64,000 bases of DNA, from the NCBI RefSeq assembly GCF_008275125.1, contig NZ_CP043473.1, positions 2,728,001-2,792,000 on the forward strand. The letters are read 5' to 3'. Every line of letters starts with the position of its first letter. Positions within the stretch are counted from its first letter, which is position 1. The notes beneath the pieces are model-generated. The model did not search any database, was not told the DNA's origin, and saw only the letters and a program-made list of their open reading frames with translations. Positions 10,111-20,665 of this stretch are shown piece by piece. This stretch comes from Chromobacterium paludis. GTDB lineage: Bacteria > Pseudomonadota > Gammaproteobacteria > Burkholderiales > Chromobacteriaceae. Both the position numbers and the translations under genes were made by a program.

Positions 10111-10479
10111 TTAACCCTGCTTGCGAGCCGGCAGCTTTTCCTTGATGCGTGCGGACTTGCCGGTGCGGCCGCGCAGATAGTACAGCTTGGCGCGACGCAC
10201 GTCGCCGCGGCGCTTCACTTCAACGGAAGCCACCAGCGGGGAGTAGGTTTGGAAGGTACGCTCAACGCCTTCGCCGGCGGACATCTTGCGCACGGTGAAA
10301 GCGCTGTTCAGGCCGCGGTTACGCTTGGCGATTACCACGCCTTCGTAAGCCTGCAGACGCTCGCGGTTGCCTTCCTTAACCTTTACTTGCACCACTACGG
10401 TGTCGCCCGGGGCGAATTCCGGCAGGGTCTTGCCCAGGCGCGCGATTTCTTCTTGCTCGAGTTTTTGAATCAGATTCAT
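10111..10479 (-). CDS. rplS: 50S ribosomal protein L19
   Basis: Large-subunit protein at the 30S/50S interface. 122 residues with standard start [22 protein letters not shown] and the block [32 protein letters not shown]. Last gene of the conserved rpsP-rimM-trmD-rplS operon; three bases separate it from trmD. Confidence 0.98.
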   Translation of the reverse strand: MNLIQKLEQEEIARLGKTLPEFAPGDTVVVQVKVKEGNRERLQAYEGVVIAKRNRGLNSAFTVRKMSAGEGVERTFQTYSPLVASVEVKRRGDVRRAKLYYLRGRTGKSARIKEKLPARKQG

Positions 10480-10482
10480 GGA

Positions 10483-11250
10483 TTACTCCGATTTGTTCTG
10501 GATATCTTGTTCCTGCTGGTACTCCGCCAGCAGCCGAGATTCCTGTTTTGTCAAAACGCGGTCTTGCAGCAGCTCGGGACGACGTTGCCACGTGCGCCCC
10601 AGCGACTGCTTGAGCCGCCATTTGGCGATCAGGGCATGATTACCGGACAACAGCACGTCCGGCACCCGCATGCCCCGGTACTCTTCGGGTCGGGTATAGT
10701 GCGGGCAGTCCAACAGACCGTCCACAAATGAGTCTTCGTACGCCGATTGCGCATCGTTGAGCGCGCCCGGCAACAGCCGTACCACGGCATCCGTCACCAC
10801 CATCGCCGCCAGCTCGCCGCCGGACAGCACATAGTCGCCGATGGAGATTTCCTCGTCGACCTCGGTGGCGATCAGCCGCTCGTCTATGCCTTCGTAGCGG
10901 CCGCACAGCAGGATCAAGCCTGGCCGTTGCGACAGCTCCTCCGCCTTGGCGTGGCTCAGACGCGCGCCTTGCGGCGACAGGTAGACCACGTGGCTGCGCT
11001 CCACGCCGGCTGCGCGCTGGCGCGCGCGCGCGGCAGCTAGCGCCTTTTCCAGCGGCTCGATCTGCATCACCATGCCGGGACCGCCGCCATAGGGCCGATC
11101 GTCCACCCGACGATAGTTGTCGTGGGTGAAGTCGCGCGGGTTCCAGGCATGAAAATGCCACAAGCCCAAGTCAAGCGCCCGCTGGCTGACGCCAAAGCGG
11201 GCGATCGAGTCGAACATCTCCGGGAACAGCGTCACCGCGTCGATCTGCAT
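10483..11250 (-). CDS. trmD: tRNA (guanine-N1-)-methyltransferase TrmD
   Basis: Makes m1G37 in tRNA, protecting reading frame. 255 residues. The SPOUT deep-knot S-adenosylmethionine site is seen in [15 protein letters not shown] and [16 protein letters not shown]; the N-terminal GGGPGMVMQ is characteristic. Its start overlaps the rimM stop by one base. Confidence 0.98.
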   Translation of the reverse strand: MQIDAVTLFPEMFDSIARFGVSQRALDLGLWHFHAWNPRDFTHDNYRRVDDRPYGGGPGMVMQIEPLEKALAAARARQRAAGVERSHVVYLSPQGARLSHAKAEELSQRPGLILLCGRYEGIDERLIATEVDEEISIGDYVLSGGELAAMVVTDAVVRLLPGALNDAQSAYEDSFVDGLLDCPHYTRPEEYRGMRVPDVLLSGNHALIAKWRLKQSLGRTWQRRPELLQDRVLTKQESRLLAEYQQEQDIQNKSE

Positions 11251-11759
11251 CAGTAATCCAGACCCCAGTCCACCAGAATGCGTCCCTCGGCCTTGACTAC
11301 TTCCAGCACGTACTGCCCGACGAAGGGGATCAGTCGTTGCTGGCCGTCGGCGGCCTTCACCACCAGCACGTCGTTGGCGCCGGTTTCGAGCAGGTTGTCC
11401 ACCGTGCCCAGCGCCTCGCCCTGCTGGTTGACCACAGCCAGGCCGATCAAGTCGGCCCAGTAGTATTCACCGTCGCCGGCTTCCGGCAGCTCGCTGCGCG
11501 GAACGGCGATCTGCATGCCGCGCATGGCTTCGGCCGCGTCGCGGTCTTCGACGCCTTCCAGCTTGGCCGCCAGGGCCTTGGGCTGGACCGCGCCGTTCTC
11601 GAATGCGTACGGTTTCCAACTGCCGTTTTTGCCCAACCACCAGGTGGGGTAATCAAACAGGCTGTCAGCGTATTCGGTATCGGCATGGATTTTCACCCAG
11701 CCCTTGATACCGAAGGCGCCGCGCACAAAGCCCATGACTACGAGATCTTCGTCGCGCAT
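11250..11759 (-). CDS. rimM: Ribosome maturation factor RimM
   Basis: Assists 30S head assembly through S19. 169 residues: an N-terminal RimM beta-barrel ([18 protein letters not shown]) and a C-terminal PRC-barrel ([22 protein letters not shown]). Third-from-last gene of the operon, coupled to trmD by a one-base overlap. Confidence 0.97.
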   Translation of the reverse strand: MRDEDLVVMGFVRGAFGIKGWVKIHADTEYADSLFDYPTWWLGKNGSWKPYAFENGAVQPKALAAKLEGVEDRDAAEAMRGMQIAVPRSELPEAGDGEYYWADLIGLAVVNQQGEALGTVDNLLETGANDVLVVKAADGQQRLIPFVGQYVLEVVKAEGRILVDWGLDY

Positions 11760-11794
11760 GCGCCCAAATCCGTCTTAGAAGTTGGCGAGCCGGA

Positions 11795-12046
11795 TTAAGC
11801 GGCTACGACCTTCTGCTCTTTCAGCAGCTTGGCAACGGAGTCGGACAGCTGGGCGCCAACGCCTACCCAGTAGTTCAGACGGTCCATGGTGAAGCGGACG
11901 CGCTCTTGCTTCTCGTTGGCTACCGGGTTGTAGAAGCCAACGCGCTCGATGAAGCGACCGTCACGACGGTTGCGGGAATCGGTCACCACGATGTTGTAGA
12001 ACGGACGGTTCTTGGCGCCGCCGCGAGCCAGACGAATCACTACCAT
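11795..12046 (-). CDS. rpsP: 30S ribosomal protein S16
   Basis: Small-subunit protein of 83 residues, first gene of the operon. Start [21 protein letters not shown] is canonical; the ATG at 12046 follows AAGGACA. Downstream rimM begins 35 bp later. Confidence 0.98.
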   Translation of the reverse strand: MVVIRLARGGAKNRPFYNIVVTDSRNRRDGRFIERVGFYNPVANEKQERVRFTMDRLNYWVGVGAQLSDSVAKLLKEQKVVAA

Positions 12047-12152
12047 TGTCGATTGTCCTTGAAAAAAACTGGATATAGAAAAGCCCACGATTTTAGGGCA
12101 GATTTCCCTTATCTTGCAAGCGCTTAATGTAAAACTGTGTCGAGGGCGTCGC

Positions 12153-14828
12153 TCACAAGGGCTTGAGCACCAGCGTCAGCGCCCGGTCTTCCGGGTGCGC
12201 CTCGACGCTAAACCCCAGTTTATGCATCAGTTTCAGCATGCCCTTGTTGCCGGCCAGCACCTCGCCGCGCATCAGCTTCAGCCCCTGCTCGCGCGCCGCG
12301 TCGAACAGCGCCTGCATCAACAGATTGCCGATGCCGCGGCCCTGCCAGTGGTCGGCCACCTCCAAGGCGAACTCGCAGGCTTCGTTGTCCGGATCGGTGA
12401 TGAAGCGCGCCACCGCCAGCATCTCCTCGCCCGCCTCGCCTTCGCGCGTCATGGCCAGCGCCATCTCGCGGTCGTAGTCCAGCTGGGTGAAGCGGACCAG
12501 CATGCTTTGCGACAATTGTTTGATGCTGGAGAGATAGCGGTTATAACGGCTTTCCTCGGACAGATTGCGCACGAAAGCCTGTTGCATGTCGGCGTCCTCC
12601 GGCCGGACAGGCCGTATCATCACCGGCGTGCCGTCATGCAGCTTGGCGCAGATCACCATATGCGTGGGATAGGGCATGATGGCCATGTGGCCATAGCGCT
12701 TTTGATCCGCCCGAGCCGACTGCACCACGATGCGGGCGTCCAGGGCAATCACGCCCTTCTCGTCCGCCACCAGCGGATTGATGTCCAGCTCGCGGATCTG
12801 CGGCAGCTCGCACACCATTTCCGACACCTGCAGCAAGACGTGGCGCAATTCCTCGCCATCCACCGGCGGCAGGTTCTTGAAGGCGCCCAGCAATTGGCCG
12901 ATGCGGGTCTGGCCTATCATATTGTCTACCAGGTAGTCATTCAGCGGCGGCAGCGCCAGCGCCAGGTCATGCATCACTTCCACGGCGATGCCGCCGGCGC
13001 CGAAAGTGATCACCGGGCCGAAACCGGCATCGTGCGCCACCCCCACCATCAACTCGCGCGCGAAGCGGCGCTTGCGCATGGGCTGCACCGACACGCCGTC
13101 GATGCGCGCATCGGGCCGGGCCTGCCGGGTGCGGCTGACAATGCCGTCGAAAGCCGCGCGCAGCGTGGCCTCGTTGCTGATGTTCAACTCCACGCCGCCC
13201 ACGTCGGACTTATAAATGATGTCCGGCGAGTCTATCTTCAGCACCACCGGGTAGCCGATGGCCTCCGCCTGGCGCGCCGCTTCATCGGCATTGCGCGCCA
13301 GGGTCGTCGGATTGACCGGGATATTAAAGGCCGCCAGCACCTGCTTGGACTCGCGCTCGGACAGGATTTCCCGCCCCTCGGCCAGCGCCGCCTCCAGCAC
13401 TTTGCGCGCGGCCGCCACATCCGGAGCCTTGTGCGGGCCTTCCAGCGGACCGGGCGTTTGCAGCAGCAACTGCTGGTTGTGCTGGTAGGCTGCCAGGTGG
13501 CGGAACACCTCGATGCCGTATTCCGGCGCGCGGAAATGCGCGCACTTGGCCTTGGAGAACAGTTCGCGGCTCTCCGACACCTTGGCGTCGCCCAGCCAGG
13601 ACAGGAACAGCGGTTTGGTCGTCTCGCGCTGCAGGCCTATCATCAGCTGCGCCGTGGTCAGGTGGTCGGTGCCGGCTTGCGGCGTGAAGATCACCATCAC
13701 GCCATCCACGCCCGGATCGTCGACGCAGGCCTTGACCGCGGTGCGGAAGCGCATCGGACTGGCGTCGCCGATGATGTCCAGCGGATTGGCGCGCGACCAG
13801 TTGCGCGGCAGCACGCTGTCCAAGAGCTTCATCGAGCCCTCGCCCAGCTGCGCCAACTCCACGCCGTAGTCTATGGCGCTATCCGCCGCCAGCAGGCCGG
13901 GACCGAAACCATTGGTGACGATGGCCAGCCGCTTGCCGCCCACCCTGTAGTTGGCCGCCAGCACCTTGGCGGCGGTGAACAGCTGGGCGATGGACGACAC
14001 CCGCAGCACGCCGGCGCGCGCCAGCGCGGCGTCGAACACGTCGCCGCTGGCCACCAGATTGCTGGCGTGAGTGCGGCCTTCGGCATCATTCTCGAAACGG
14101 CCGGACTTGATCACCACTACCGGCTTGGTGCGGGCGGCGGCGCGCAACGCCGACATGAAGCGGCGCGCGTCGTGAATGTGGTGCACATGCAACAAAATGC
14201 CCTGAGTGGCGTTGTCCGCCACCAGGTAGTCCAGAATTTCGCCGAAGCCGACATCCAGCGCCCGCCCCAGCGACACCACGCTGGAGAAACCGATTTCCTT
14301 GCTGTCCGCCCAGTCCAGCATCGCCGCGCACAGCGCCGAAGACTCCGACACCAGCGCCAGATTGCCCGGCCTCACCTTGCCGTTGTAATTGCTGGCATTG
14401 AAGCCGGCTACCGGCCGCATCAGGCCCAGCACATTGGGGCCGAGCAGCCGAATGCCGAAGTGGCGCGCGATGGACAAGGCCTCGTTGATCAGCTCCTGCT
14501 CCAGCTGCTCGCTGTCGGCAAACTCCTTGGCCAGCAGCACCGCTTTGACGCCCTTCTTGCCGCAGTCCTTGATGATGCCCGGCAGCGAGCGGATGGCGGT
14601 GGCCACAATGGCCAGATCCAGCGGTTCCTCGATCTGCCGCACGGAAGACACTGCCGGCAAACCGCCCACCACTTTGTGATTGAGGTTGACCGGAAACAAC
14701 TTACCCTGGAAGGAGCCAGCCAGCAGATTGGCGAACACCGCCTGGCCGATCGAGCCGGGACGGTCGCTGGCGCCGACCACGGCCACGGTGCGTGGAGAAA
14801 ACAGCGGGGTCAGATAGTGCGGCCTCAT
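12153..14828 (-). CDS. Pat-type protein lysine acetyltransferase (acyl-CoA synthetase-like fused to GNAT)
   Basis: Large two-part enzyme, 891 residues, resembling Salmonella Pat / E. coli PatZ, which acetylate and inactivate acetyl-CoA synthetase. An NDP-forming acyl-CoA synthetase-like region has the CoA-binding segment [20 protein letters not shown] at residues about 7-26, a middle ligase region and an ATP-grasp segment (about 480-690, [19 protein letters not shown]). A GNAT domain closes the protein (about 735-891, [23 protein letters not shown]). The synthetase half usually lacks catalysis in Pat and senses CoA ligands. The start at 14828 overlaps the metal transporter gene by 4 bp (ATGA). 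Function is assigned from architecture; the target is not shown. Confidence 0.9.
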   Translation of the reverse strand: MRPHYLTPLFSPRTVAVVGASDRPGSIGQAVFANLLAGSFQGKLFPVNLNHKVVGGLPAVSSVRQIEEPLDLAIVATAIRSLPGIIKDCGKKGVKAVLLAKEFADSEQLEQELINEALSIARHFGIRLLGPNVLGLMRPVAGFNASNYNGKVRPGNLALVSESSALCAAMLDWADSKEIGFSSVVSLGRALDVGFGEILDYLVADNATQGILLHVHHIHDARRFMSALRAAARTKPVVVIKSGRFENDAEGRTHASNLVASGDVFDAALARAGVLRVSSIAQLFTAAKVLAANYRVGGKRLAIVTNGFGPGLLAADSAIDYGVELAQLGEGSMKLLDSVLPRNWSRANPLDIIGDASPMRFRTAVKACVDDPGVDGVMVIFTPQAGTDHLTTAQLMIGLQRETTKPLFLSWLGDAKVSESRELFSKAKCAHFRAPEYGIEVFRHLAAYQHNQQLLLQTPGPLEGPHKAPDVAAARKVLEAALAEGREILSERESKQVLAAFNIPVNPTTLARNADEAARQAEAIGYPVVLKIDSPDIIYKSDVGGVELNISNEATLRAAFDGIVSRTRQARPDARIDGVSVQPMRKRRFARELMVGVAHDAGFGPVITFGAGGIAVEVMHDLALALPPLNDYLVDNMIGQTRIGQLLGAFKNLPPVDGEELRHVLLQVSEMVCELPQIRELDINPLVADEKGVIALDARIVVQSARADQKRYGHMAIMPYPTHMVICAKLHDGTPVMIRPVRPEDADMQQAFVRNLSEESRYNRYLSSIKQLSQSMLVRFTQLDYDREMALAMTREGEAGEEMLAVARFITDPDNEACEFALEVADHWQGRGIGNLLMQALFDAAREQGLKLMRGEVLAGNKGMLKLMHKLGFSVEAHPEDRALTLVLKPL

Positions 14829-15835
14829 GCGTTCTTGTCCTTGGAAACGATATCTATCGGTACGGGCTTGCCTGCGGGCGTCGGCGCCGGCCACTCCGCC
14901 TGCAAGGTTACGTGATCTATGCAAAATTCGCGCGACAGCATCAGCTGGCAGGCGGCCAGGATGCGCGGCCAGTCATGCGGCGCGGCGATGCGCACATGGG
15001 CGGACAAGGCCACCCGCTCCGCCGACATCGTCCAGACGTGCAAGTCATGCACCGAGGCGACGCCGGGAATGGCCGCCAGCGCCAAACCGATGCGGTTGTA
15101 ATCCAGATGCCCCGGCACACCCTCCATCAGCACCAGCAGCGCCTGGCGGATCAAACGCCAGGCCGCGACCAGCAGCAGTAAGGCCACCAGCATGGACAAC
15201 AAGGGGTCGACCGCCTGCCAGCCGGTCAGATAAATCACCAAGCCGGAGGCGATGGCCGCCAGCGAGCCGAACAGATCGCCCAGCACATGCCACAGCGCGG
15301 CGCGGCTATTCAAGGAGTGCGCGCCCTGGCTCAGCAGCCAGGCCGCCAGCACGTTCACCAGCAAGCCGACGACGGCAATCAGCATCACGCCGCCCCCGTT
15401 CACCGCATGCGGGTTGCGCAGGCGCAACACGGCCTCCGTCACAATGAACACGGACAAGGCGAACAGGAGCAGGCTATTGAACAAAGCGCCCAACACCTCG
15501 GCCCGGCCATGGCCGAAGGACAGGCGCTCCGTGGCAGGTTTGCTGCCGATATGCGCGGCCCACAAGGCCAGCAGCAGGGACAGGGAGTCGGTCAGCATAT
15601 GCCCGGCGTCCGACAACAATGCCAGCGAACCGCTCCACCAACCGCCCAGCGCCTCCAACACGGCGAAGGCGCAGGTCAGCGCCAGCACGCGGGACAGCGC
15701 GCGGCTGCTCAGCCGGCGGCCGGCCGCGCCATCAGGGCCGCCGTGGCGGTGCAAATGCGGGTGGTTGGAGACGTGCCCGTCGTCATGCGCCGGCTCCGCG
15801 CCGCCCTCATCATGCAGATGAAACCTGGACGTCAT
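14825..15835 (-). CDS. Cation diffusion facilitator (zinc/cobalt efflux family)
   Basis: Inner-membrane divalent metal/proton antiporter of 336 residues. A His-rich cytoplasmic N-terminus (HLHDEGG, HDDGHVSNHPHLHRHGG) precedes six membrane segments. Metal-site motifs are seen: LLSDAGHMLTDSLSL in helix 2 (HxxxD) and ALWHVLGDLFGSLAA in helix 5 (HxxxD). The C-terminal cytoplasmic domain has VHDLHVWTMS. The HxxxD/HxxxD pattern favours zinc. ATG at 15835 is preceded by GGAGG at ideal spacing; a GTG at 15859 is rejected. First gene of a two-gene unit with the Pat-like gene. Confidence 0.93.
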   Translation of the reverse strand: MTSRFHLHDEGGAEPAHDDGHVSNHPHLHRHGGPDGAAGRRLSSRALSRVLALTCAFAVLEALGGWWSGSLALLSDAGHMLTDSLSLLLALWAAHIGSKPATERLSFGHGRAEVLGALFNSLLLFALSVFIVTEAVLRLRNPHAVNGGGVMLIAVVGLLVNVLAAWLLSQGAHSLNSRAALWHVLGDLFGSLAAIASGLVIYLTGWQAVDPLLSMLVALLLLVAAWRLIRQALLVLMEGVPGHLDYNRIGLALAAIPGVASVHDLHVWTMSAERVALSAHVRIAAPHDWPRILAACQLMLSREFCIDHVTLQAEWPAPTPAGKPVPIDIVSKDKNA

Positions 15836-16027
15836 ATTGACCTCCGACAAACCGGACACAAATGGGTAACAGGCTCGCCCATCGGTGAAATTCCTTCCGC
15901 CCCATACTCTGCCAGTAGCGCAGGCTTTACAATATTGCTAACCTTTACAGTTTCGCAACAAACGTTTTTTGCGCCGCAGCATGCAACCGGCCAGGGCTAG
16001 CGCCCGGCCCGCAGGAGCCGATCCATC

Positions 16028-16945
16028 ATGACGAAACGCGTCGTCACACTCGCTCATTATTACACCCAGCCGGAAATCCAGCAGATGGCCGACAAGGTGG
16101 GCGACAGCCTGGAGCTGTCGCTGTACGCCAAGGAAGCCCAGGCCGACATCATCGTGTTCGCCGGCGTGCGCTTCATGGCGGAGACCGCGAAAATCCTGAA
16201 CCCGGAAGCCACGGTGATCCTGCCGGACGCCGGCTCCACCTGTTCGCTGGTCACCCAGACCGACGTCGCCGAGCTGACGCAATGGCGCAAGCGCTACCCG
16301 GACCACGTCCACGTGTCCTACATCAACTCCAGCGCGGAGCACAAGGCGGTGTCCGACTGGATCGTCACCAGCCGCAACGTGGACGACATCATCGCCCACC
16401 TGTACGCCGAAGGTAAGAAGGTCATCTTCTCGCCGGACCGCAATATGGGCGGCTACCTGAACGACCAGTACGGCTACGACATGCCGCTATGGTCCGCCGT
16501 GTGCGAAGTGCACGACAAGTTCAACGAGGCCGCGCTGGACGAGGCCTTCGCCGCCGCCGCAGGCGACAAATACCTGATCGCCCACCCGGAAAGCCCGCTG
16601 CCGGTGCTGAAGAAGGCCGATTACGTCGGCTCCACCTCCGGCATGCTCAACTGGGTCAAGGCCTACCAGGGCGATCCGAAGGCGGTGATCTTCGTCGCCA
16701 CCGAGGACGGCATCCTGTACAACATGGGCCTGGCCCGCCCGGACCTGGACCTGCGCCAGGCGCCGATCTACGCCGGCTGCCAATGCAATTCCTGTCCTTA
16801 CATGAAGATGAACACCATCGAGGCGGTAAAGCGCGCCCAGCAGGGCCAGGGCCTGGAAATCGACTACCTGACGCCCGAACAAATGGACGCCGCGCGCGTG
16901 CCCATCGAGCGCATGCTGGAGTTCAGCAAACGCTACTACGCCTGA
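16028..16945 (+). CDS. nadA: Quinolinate synthase A
   Basis: Condenses iminoaspartate with dihydroxyacetone phosphate in de novo NAD synthesis. 305 residues. Candidate [4Fe-4S] ligands are Cys72 (GSTCSLV), Cys159 and the CQCNSCPYMKMN cluster (251, 253, 256). It begins MTKRVVTLAHYYTQPEIQ, including the substrate-binding HYYT. No nadB or nadC is adjacent. Followed by a clear terminator. Confidence 0.96.
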   Translation: MTKRVVTLAHYYTQPEIQQMADKVGDSLELSLYAKEAQADIIVFAGVRFMAETAKILNPEATVILPDAGSTCSLVTQTDVAELTQWRKRYPDHVHVSYINSSAEHKAVSDWIVTSRNVDDIIAHLYAEGKKVIFSPDRNMGGYLNDQYGYDMPLWSAVCEVHDKFNEAALDEAFAAAAGDKYLIAHPESPLPVLKKADYVGSTSGMLNWVKAYQGDPKAVIFVATEDGILYNMGLARPDLDLRQAPIYAGCQCNSCPYMKMNTIEAVKRAQQGQGLEIDYLTPEQMDAARVPIERMLEFSKRYYA

Positions 16946-16956
16946 GCCAGGCCGAG

Positions 16957-16981
16957 AAACCCGCCCGTCGCGGGTTTTTTT
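16957..16981 (+). terminator. Rho-independent terminator of nadA
   Basis: Stem ACCCGC / GCGGGT with a five-base loop and a seven-T run, right after the nadA stop. Confidence 0.9.
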
Positions 16982-17061
16982 ACGGCCTCCGCCAGCCTCG
17001 CGGCACTATTCGCTGTCATGATGGCGGCGCTACAATCATGCGATGAACACGGAAAGACAGT

Positions 17062-17805
17062 ATGAAGTTTCTGTTGAGCAACGATGACGGCTATGCCGCG
17101 CCCGGCCTGGCCATGCTGGCGCAAACGCTAAGCCGTTACGGCGAGGTGGTGGTGGTGGCGCCGGAGCGCGACCGCAGCGGCGCCAGCAACTCGCTGACGC
17201 TGGACCGTCCGTTGACGGTGCGCCAAGCCGCCAACGGCTTTTACTATGTCAACGGCACGCCCACCGACTGCGTGCACCTGGCGGTGACCGGCCTGCTGGA
17301 CTTCAAGCCGGATATGATCCTCACCGGCATCAACCATGGCCCCAATATGGGCGACGACACGCTGTACTCCGGCACCGTGGCCGCCGCCACCGAAGGCTTC
17401 ATGCTGGGCATTCCGTCCATCGCCGTGTCCCAGGCCGGCCACAGCGGCAAGCATTTCGCCAGCGCCGGCCGCGTGGTGGAGCGGCTGATCGAACGCTGCC
17501 TGGAGCAGCCTTTCGCGCAGCCGGTGCTATTGAACGTCAACGTGCCGGATGCGCCGCTGGAGCAGATAGGCGAGATGCAGGTCACACGGCTGGGCCGCCG
17601 CCATGCCGCTCAAGCCGTGATCAAATCACAGAATCCGCGCGGCGAGACGATATACTGGGTAGGGCCGGTCGGTGCGGTGCAGGATGCCGGCGCCGGCACC
17701 GATTTCGGCTGCATCGCGGCGAAGCAGGTGTCCGTCACGCCGCTGATGCTGGATCTGACGGCCTATGGTCAATTGGACAGGATTGCTACATGGCTTCACC
17801 GCTGA
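17062..17805 (+). CDS. surE: SurE, 5'/3'-nucleotidase (survival protein)
   Basis: Divalent-metal nucleoside monophosphate phosphatase linked to stationary-phase survival. 247 residues. Metal site residues Asp8-Asp9 (LLSNDDGY), Ser39 (RDRSGAS) and the Asn in [11 protein letters not shown] are all present. First of the conserved surE-pcm-nlpD-rpoS cluster; its end overlaps pcm by 16 bp. Confidence 0.97.
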   Translation: MKFLLSNDDGYAAPGLAMLAQTLSRYGEVVVVAPERDRSGASNSLTLDRPLTVRQAANGFYYVNGTPTDCVHLAVTGLLDFKPDMILTGINHGPNMGDDTLYSGTVAAATEGFMLGIPSIAVSQAGHSGKHFASAGRVVERLIERCLEQPFAQPVLLNVNVPDAPLEQIGEMQVTRLGRRHAAQAVIKSQNPRGETIYWVGPVGAVQDAGAGTDFGCIAAKQVSVTPLMLDLTAYGQLDRIATWLHR

Positions 17806-18458
17806 CACAGAACAGCCAAGCGTACGGCATGCTATCCGAGCGCACGCGCCGGCGCATGACAGACCGGCTGCGCCAGCACGGCATCGCGGACGAGCGCGTG
17901 CTGGCCGCCATGCACGAGGTGCCGCGCCATCTGTTCGTCGACCAGGCCCTGGCCACGCGGGCCTACGATGACGTATCGCTGCCCATAGGAAATGGTCAGA
18001 CCATCTCGCAGCCGCTGACGGTGGCGCGCATGACGGAGCTGCTGATCCAGGGGCGCGCCCCGGGCAAGATCCTGGAGATTGGCACCGGTTGCGGCTACCA
18101 GACCGCCGTGCTGCTGAAAACCGGCGCGGAAGTCTACTCCATGGAACGACTCGCCACGATACTGGACCAAGCAAGACGCAATCTGCGCACCGCCAAACTA
18201 GTGCACGCCCGCCTGGTGCACGGCGACGGCAATGTCGGCCTGCCGGAGGCGGCGCCGTTCGACGGCATCATCGTCACCGCAGCCGCGCGCAGCGTGCCCA
18301 CCGCCCTGGTGGACCAGCTCGCCGACGGCGGACGCATGGTGCTGCCGCTGGGCGAGGATGAGCAACATTTATGGCTATTGGAGAAAACCGCGCAAGGTTT
18401 GCAAAGATCCAAGCTCGATCCGGTTAAATTTGTTCCCATGCTGAATGGACGCAGTTAA
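17790..18458 (+). CDS. pcm: Protein-L-isoaspartate O-methyltransferase
   Basis: Repairs isoaspartyl residues in aged proteins using S-adenosylmethionine. 222 residues. The AdoMet motif I is [15 protein letters not shown]; the substrate-side motif [10 protein letters not shown] is also present. Starts inside the end of surE, so the two are coupled. Confidence 0.96.
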   Translation: MASPLTQNSQAYGMLSERTRRRMTDRLRQHGIADERVLAAMHEVPRHLFVDQALATRAYDDVSLPIGNGQTISQPLTVARMTELLIQGRAPGKILEIGTGCGYQTAVLLKTGAEVYSMERLATILDQARRNLRTAKLVHARLVHGDGNVGLPEAAPFDGIIVTAAARSVPTALVDQLADGGRMVLPLGEDEQHLWLLEKTAQGLQRSKLDPVKFVPMLNGRS

Positions 18459-18532
18459 AACTGCAAAAACGCAACACCATGACTGTCAGACAATCAAGCA
18501 AGACCCAAACTTCAACGTTCAAGCAAAAAAAC

Positions 18533-19627
18533 ATGCTAAAAATGCATTGCAGGTATGCCTACATATTAGCTGCGCTGATCGGCACCATATTGGCCGGCTG
18601 CAGCAGCATGGTGCAGCAGGCGGCGCCGGTGGAATCGGCGGCACCCTCGCCCTTCGGACAGACGCAAGCCGCCCCGGCGGCAACAGCCAAACCGGCGGTT
18701 CACGCGGGCGGCACCGAGGCCATGCCGTACCGGGATGCGGGCAACCTGAACATGCAGCCGGTGACGCCGCAGCCCGCACCTGCTGCGCCGACAGGCGGAG
18801 AAAACACCTATGTCGTCAAGCCGGGAGACAATCTGTTCCGCATTTCGCTGAACCACGGCTTGAAGTACAAGGATGTCGCGGAGTGGAACAAGCTCCCCGA
18901 CAACAACATCAAAGTAGGACAGGTCTTGCGCCTGACGCCGCCCGGCAGCGACGCGGCTCAGCCTCAGCCGGCTCCCGTCGCCCAGGTTCAGCCAGCCTCC
19001 GCGGCAAATCCGGCGCCGCCAGCAGAAGGCGGCCAGGCCAAGCCCTACCCAAAGGCGCTGAAGCTGCCGTATAGCAGCGAAGCGGTGAAAGACATCGCGG
19101 CCCAGAGCGAGGGACGCGGCGGTAAAAACAATAACGCTCAGGCATCCAACTCGTCGCCGGCCCCCGCTCCGGTGAAAAAGCAGGAAGCCAGTTCGGCGGT
19201 CTCCACCGCCGCCGCGCCGGTGAAGGAAGCCAGCGCCCCCGCCGCCAAGCAGGAAGAAGACGCCGTGGCATGGGCCTGGCCGACCGAGGGCAAGGTCATC
19301 AAAGGCTTCTCGGACAGCAATAAAGGCATTGAAATCAGCGGGCGCATGGGCCAGCCGGTGCTCGCTGCGGGAGACGGCAAGGTGGTGTACAGCGGGACCG
19401 GGCTGCGCGGCTACGGCAAGCTGATCATCATCAAGCACAACAAGACCTTCCTGTCGGCTTACGCGCATAACAGCCAGCTGCTGGTCAAGGAGGGACAGAC
19501 TGTCAAGAAAGGGCAGAAGATTGCCGAAATGGGCAATACCGATGCCGACCAAGTCAAGCTGCATTTCGAGATCCGCCGCTTCGGCAAGCCGGTGGACCCG
19601 ATGCAGTATCTTGAACAAAAATCCTAG
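18533..19627 (+). CDS. nlpD: NlpD-type lipoprotein, LysM plus degenerate M23 domain
   Basis: Envelope lipoprotein that in E. coli activates the amidase AmiC at the septum. From the ATG at 18533 (364 residues) a short signal sequence ends in the lipobox LAGC. LysM covers the segment TYVVKPGDNLFRISLNHGL to VGQVLRLTPP. A long Ala/Pro/Gln-rich linker follows, then the C-terminal M23-like domain. The first metal-binding motif is altered (GIEISG in place of HxGxD), as in E. coli NlpD, so it is most likely an activator without peptidase activity. An in-frame ATG at 18479 would put 18 residues before the signal peptide; no good ribosome site decides. Confidence 0.93.
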   Translation: MLKMHCRYAYILAALIGTILAGCSSMVQQAAPVESAAPSPFGQTQAAPAATAKPAVHAGGTEAMPYRDAGNLNMQPVTPQPAPAAPTGGENTYVVKPGDNLFRISLNHGLKYKDVAEWNKLPDNNIKVGQVLRLTPPGSDAAQPQPAPVAQVQPASAANPAPPAEGGQAKPYPKALKLPYSSEAVKDIAAQSEGRGGKNNNAQASNSSPAPAPVKKQEASSAVSTAAAPVKEASAPAAKQEEDAVAWAWPTEGKVIKGFSDSNKGIEISGRMGQPVLAAGDGKVVYSGTGLRGYGKLIIIKHNKTFLSAYAHNSQLLVKEGQTVKKGQKIAEMGNTDADQVKLHFEIRRFGKPVDPMQYLEQKS

Positions 19628-19676
19628 CGGGCAGGCTCAGCCCCCGCCGGGACCAAGACAGCGACGGGGGTAGAAA

Positions 19677-20627
19677 ATGAGCAACGAAATCGACATCCTG
19701 GACGAGAACGAAATTCTCGATGAGGACAATGGCGAAGAAGGCGCGGCCGAAGCGGAAGCCGAGGAAAACGTTGACAGCACCGCGGCCTTCGAAGACGTAG
19801 TGGCCGATGTCACCCAGATCTATCTGAACGATATCGGCAACAACGCGCTCTTGACGCCGCAGGAAGAATTGGCGCTGGCCCGCCGCGTGGTGGCTGGCGA
19901 ATTCGAAGCCCGGCAGAAGATGATCGAGCACAATCTTCGGCTGGTGGTCAACATCGCCAAGCATTACATCAACCGCGGCCTGGCGCTGCTGGATCTGATC
20001 GAGGAAGGCAATATCGGCCTGATGCACGCGCTGGAGAAGTTCGATCCCGAGCGCGGCTTCCGCTTCTCCACCTATGCCACCTGGTGGATACGCCAGAGCA
20101 TAGAGCGGGCGATCATGAACCAGTCGCGCACCATCCGCCTGCCGGTGCACGTGATCAAGGAACTGAACGTCTACCTGCGCGCCTCGCGCCATCTGGAAAG
20201 CCAGATCGGCCGCGAGCCGACTCTTGATGAAATCGCCCATCTAGTGGGCAAACCGGTGGACGATGTGCGCAAGGTGATGAACCTGAACGAGCGCATGGCC
20301 TCGCTGGACGCGCCGCTGGACATCGACCCCATGCTGTCCATAGGCGAGTCGATTCCCGACGAGCAACATGAGGAGCCCGAGCTGCAGCTGCACAACAGCC
20401 AGCTGGAAACCTTCGTCCATGACTGGCTGAGCCAGCTCAACGAGAAGCAAAGGCTGGTGATAGAGCGGCGCTACGGCCTCAACGGCTACGAAATCTGTAC
20501 GCTGGAGGAGTTGGCCGCCTCGCTGAACCTGACCCGGGAACGCGTGCGGCAGATTCAGATCGAGGGCCTGGAGCAACTGCGCCGCATCCTGCGCCGCAAG
20601 GGCATCTCCCGCGACTTCCTGCTGTAA
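19677..20627 (+). CDS. rpoS: RNA polymerase sigma factor RpoS
   Basis: Stationary-phase/general stress sigma factor of 316 residues. Region 1.2 is [24 protein letters not shown], region 2 contains [30 protein letters not shown], and region 4 ends with [21 protein letters not shown]. The acidic N-terminus (about 35 residues) is longer than usual. It lies downstream of nlpD, where the rpoS promoter is often inside nlpD; I could not pick that promoter out by eye. Confidence 0.97.
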   Translation: MSNEIDILDENEILDEDNGEEGAAEAEAEENVDSTAAFEDVVADVTQIYLNDIGNNALLTPQEELALARRVVAGEFEARQKMIEHNLRLVVNIAKHYINRGLALLDLIEEGNIGLMHALEKFDPERGFRFSTYATWWIRQSIERAIMNQSRTIRLPVHVIKELNVYLRASRHLESQIGREPTLDEIAHLVGKPVDDVRKVMNLNERMASLDAPLDIDPMLSIGESIPDEQHEEPELQLHNSQLETFVHDWLSQLNEKQRLVIERRYGLNGYEICTLEELAASLNLTRERVRQIQIEGLEQLRRILRRKGISRDFLL

Positions 20628-20640
20628 GCCACCGCTCCCT

Positions 20641-20664
20641 CAGGCCCGGCCCGCGCCGGGCCTG
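20641..20664 (+). terminator. Hairpin after rpoS
   Basis: Stem CAGGCCCGGC / GCCGGGCCTG, 14 bp after the rpoS stop. The T-tract (ATTATTT) is weak. It may serve both rpoS and the convergent tgpA. Confidence 0.65.
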
Positions 20665-20665
20665 A

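Noticed and set aside
12114-14915. A 933-codon open frame on plus across the Pat-like gene
   Set aside because: Antisense shadow; His/Gln/Arg-rich composition typical of reversed GC-rich genes.
16028-16945. nadA as a truncated gene because it is 305 residues
   Set aside because: All candidate Fe-S cysteines and the HYYT start block are present, so it is complete for the short family form.
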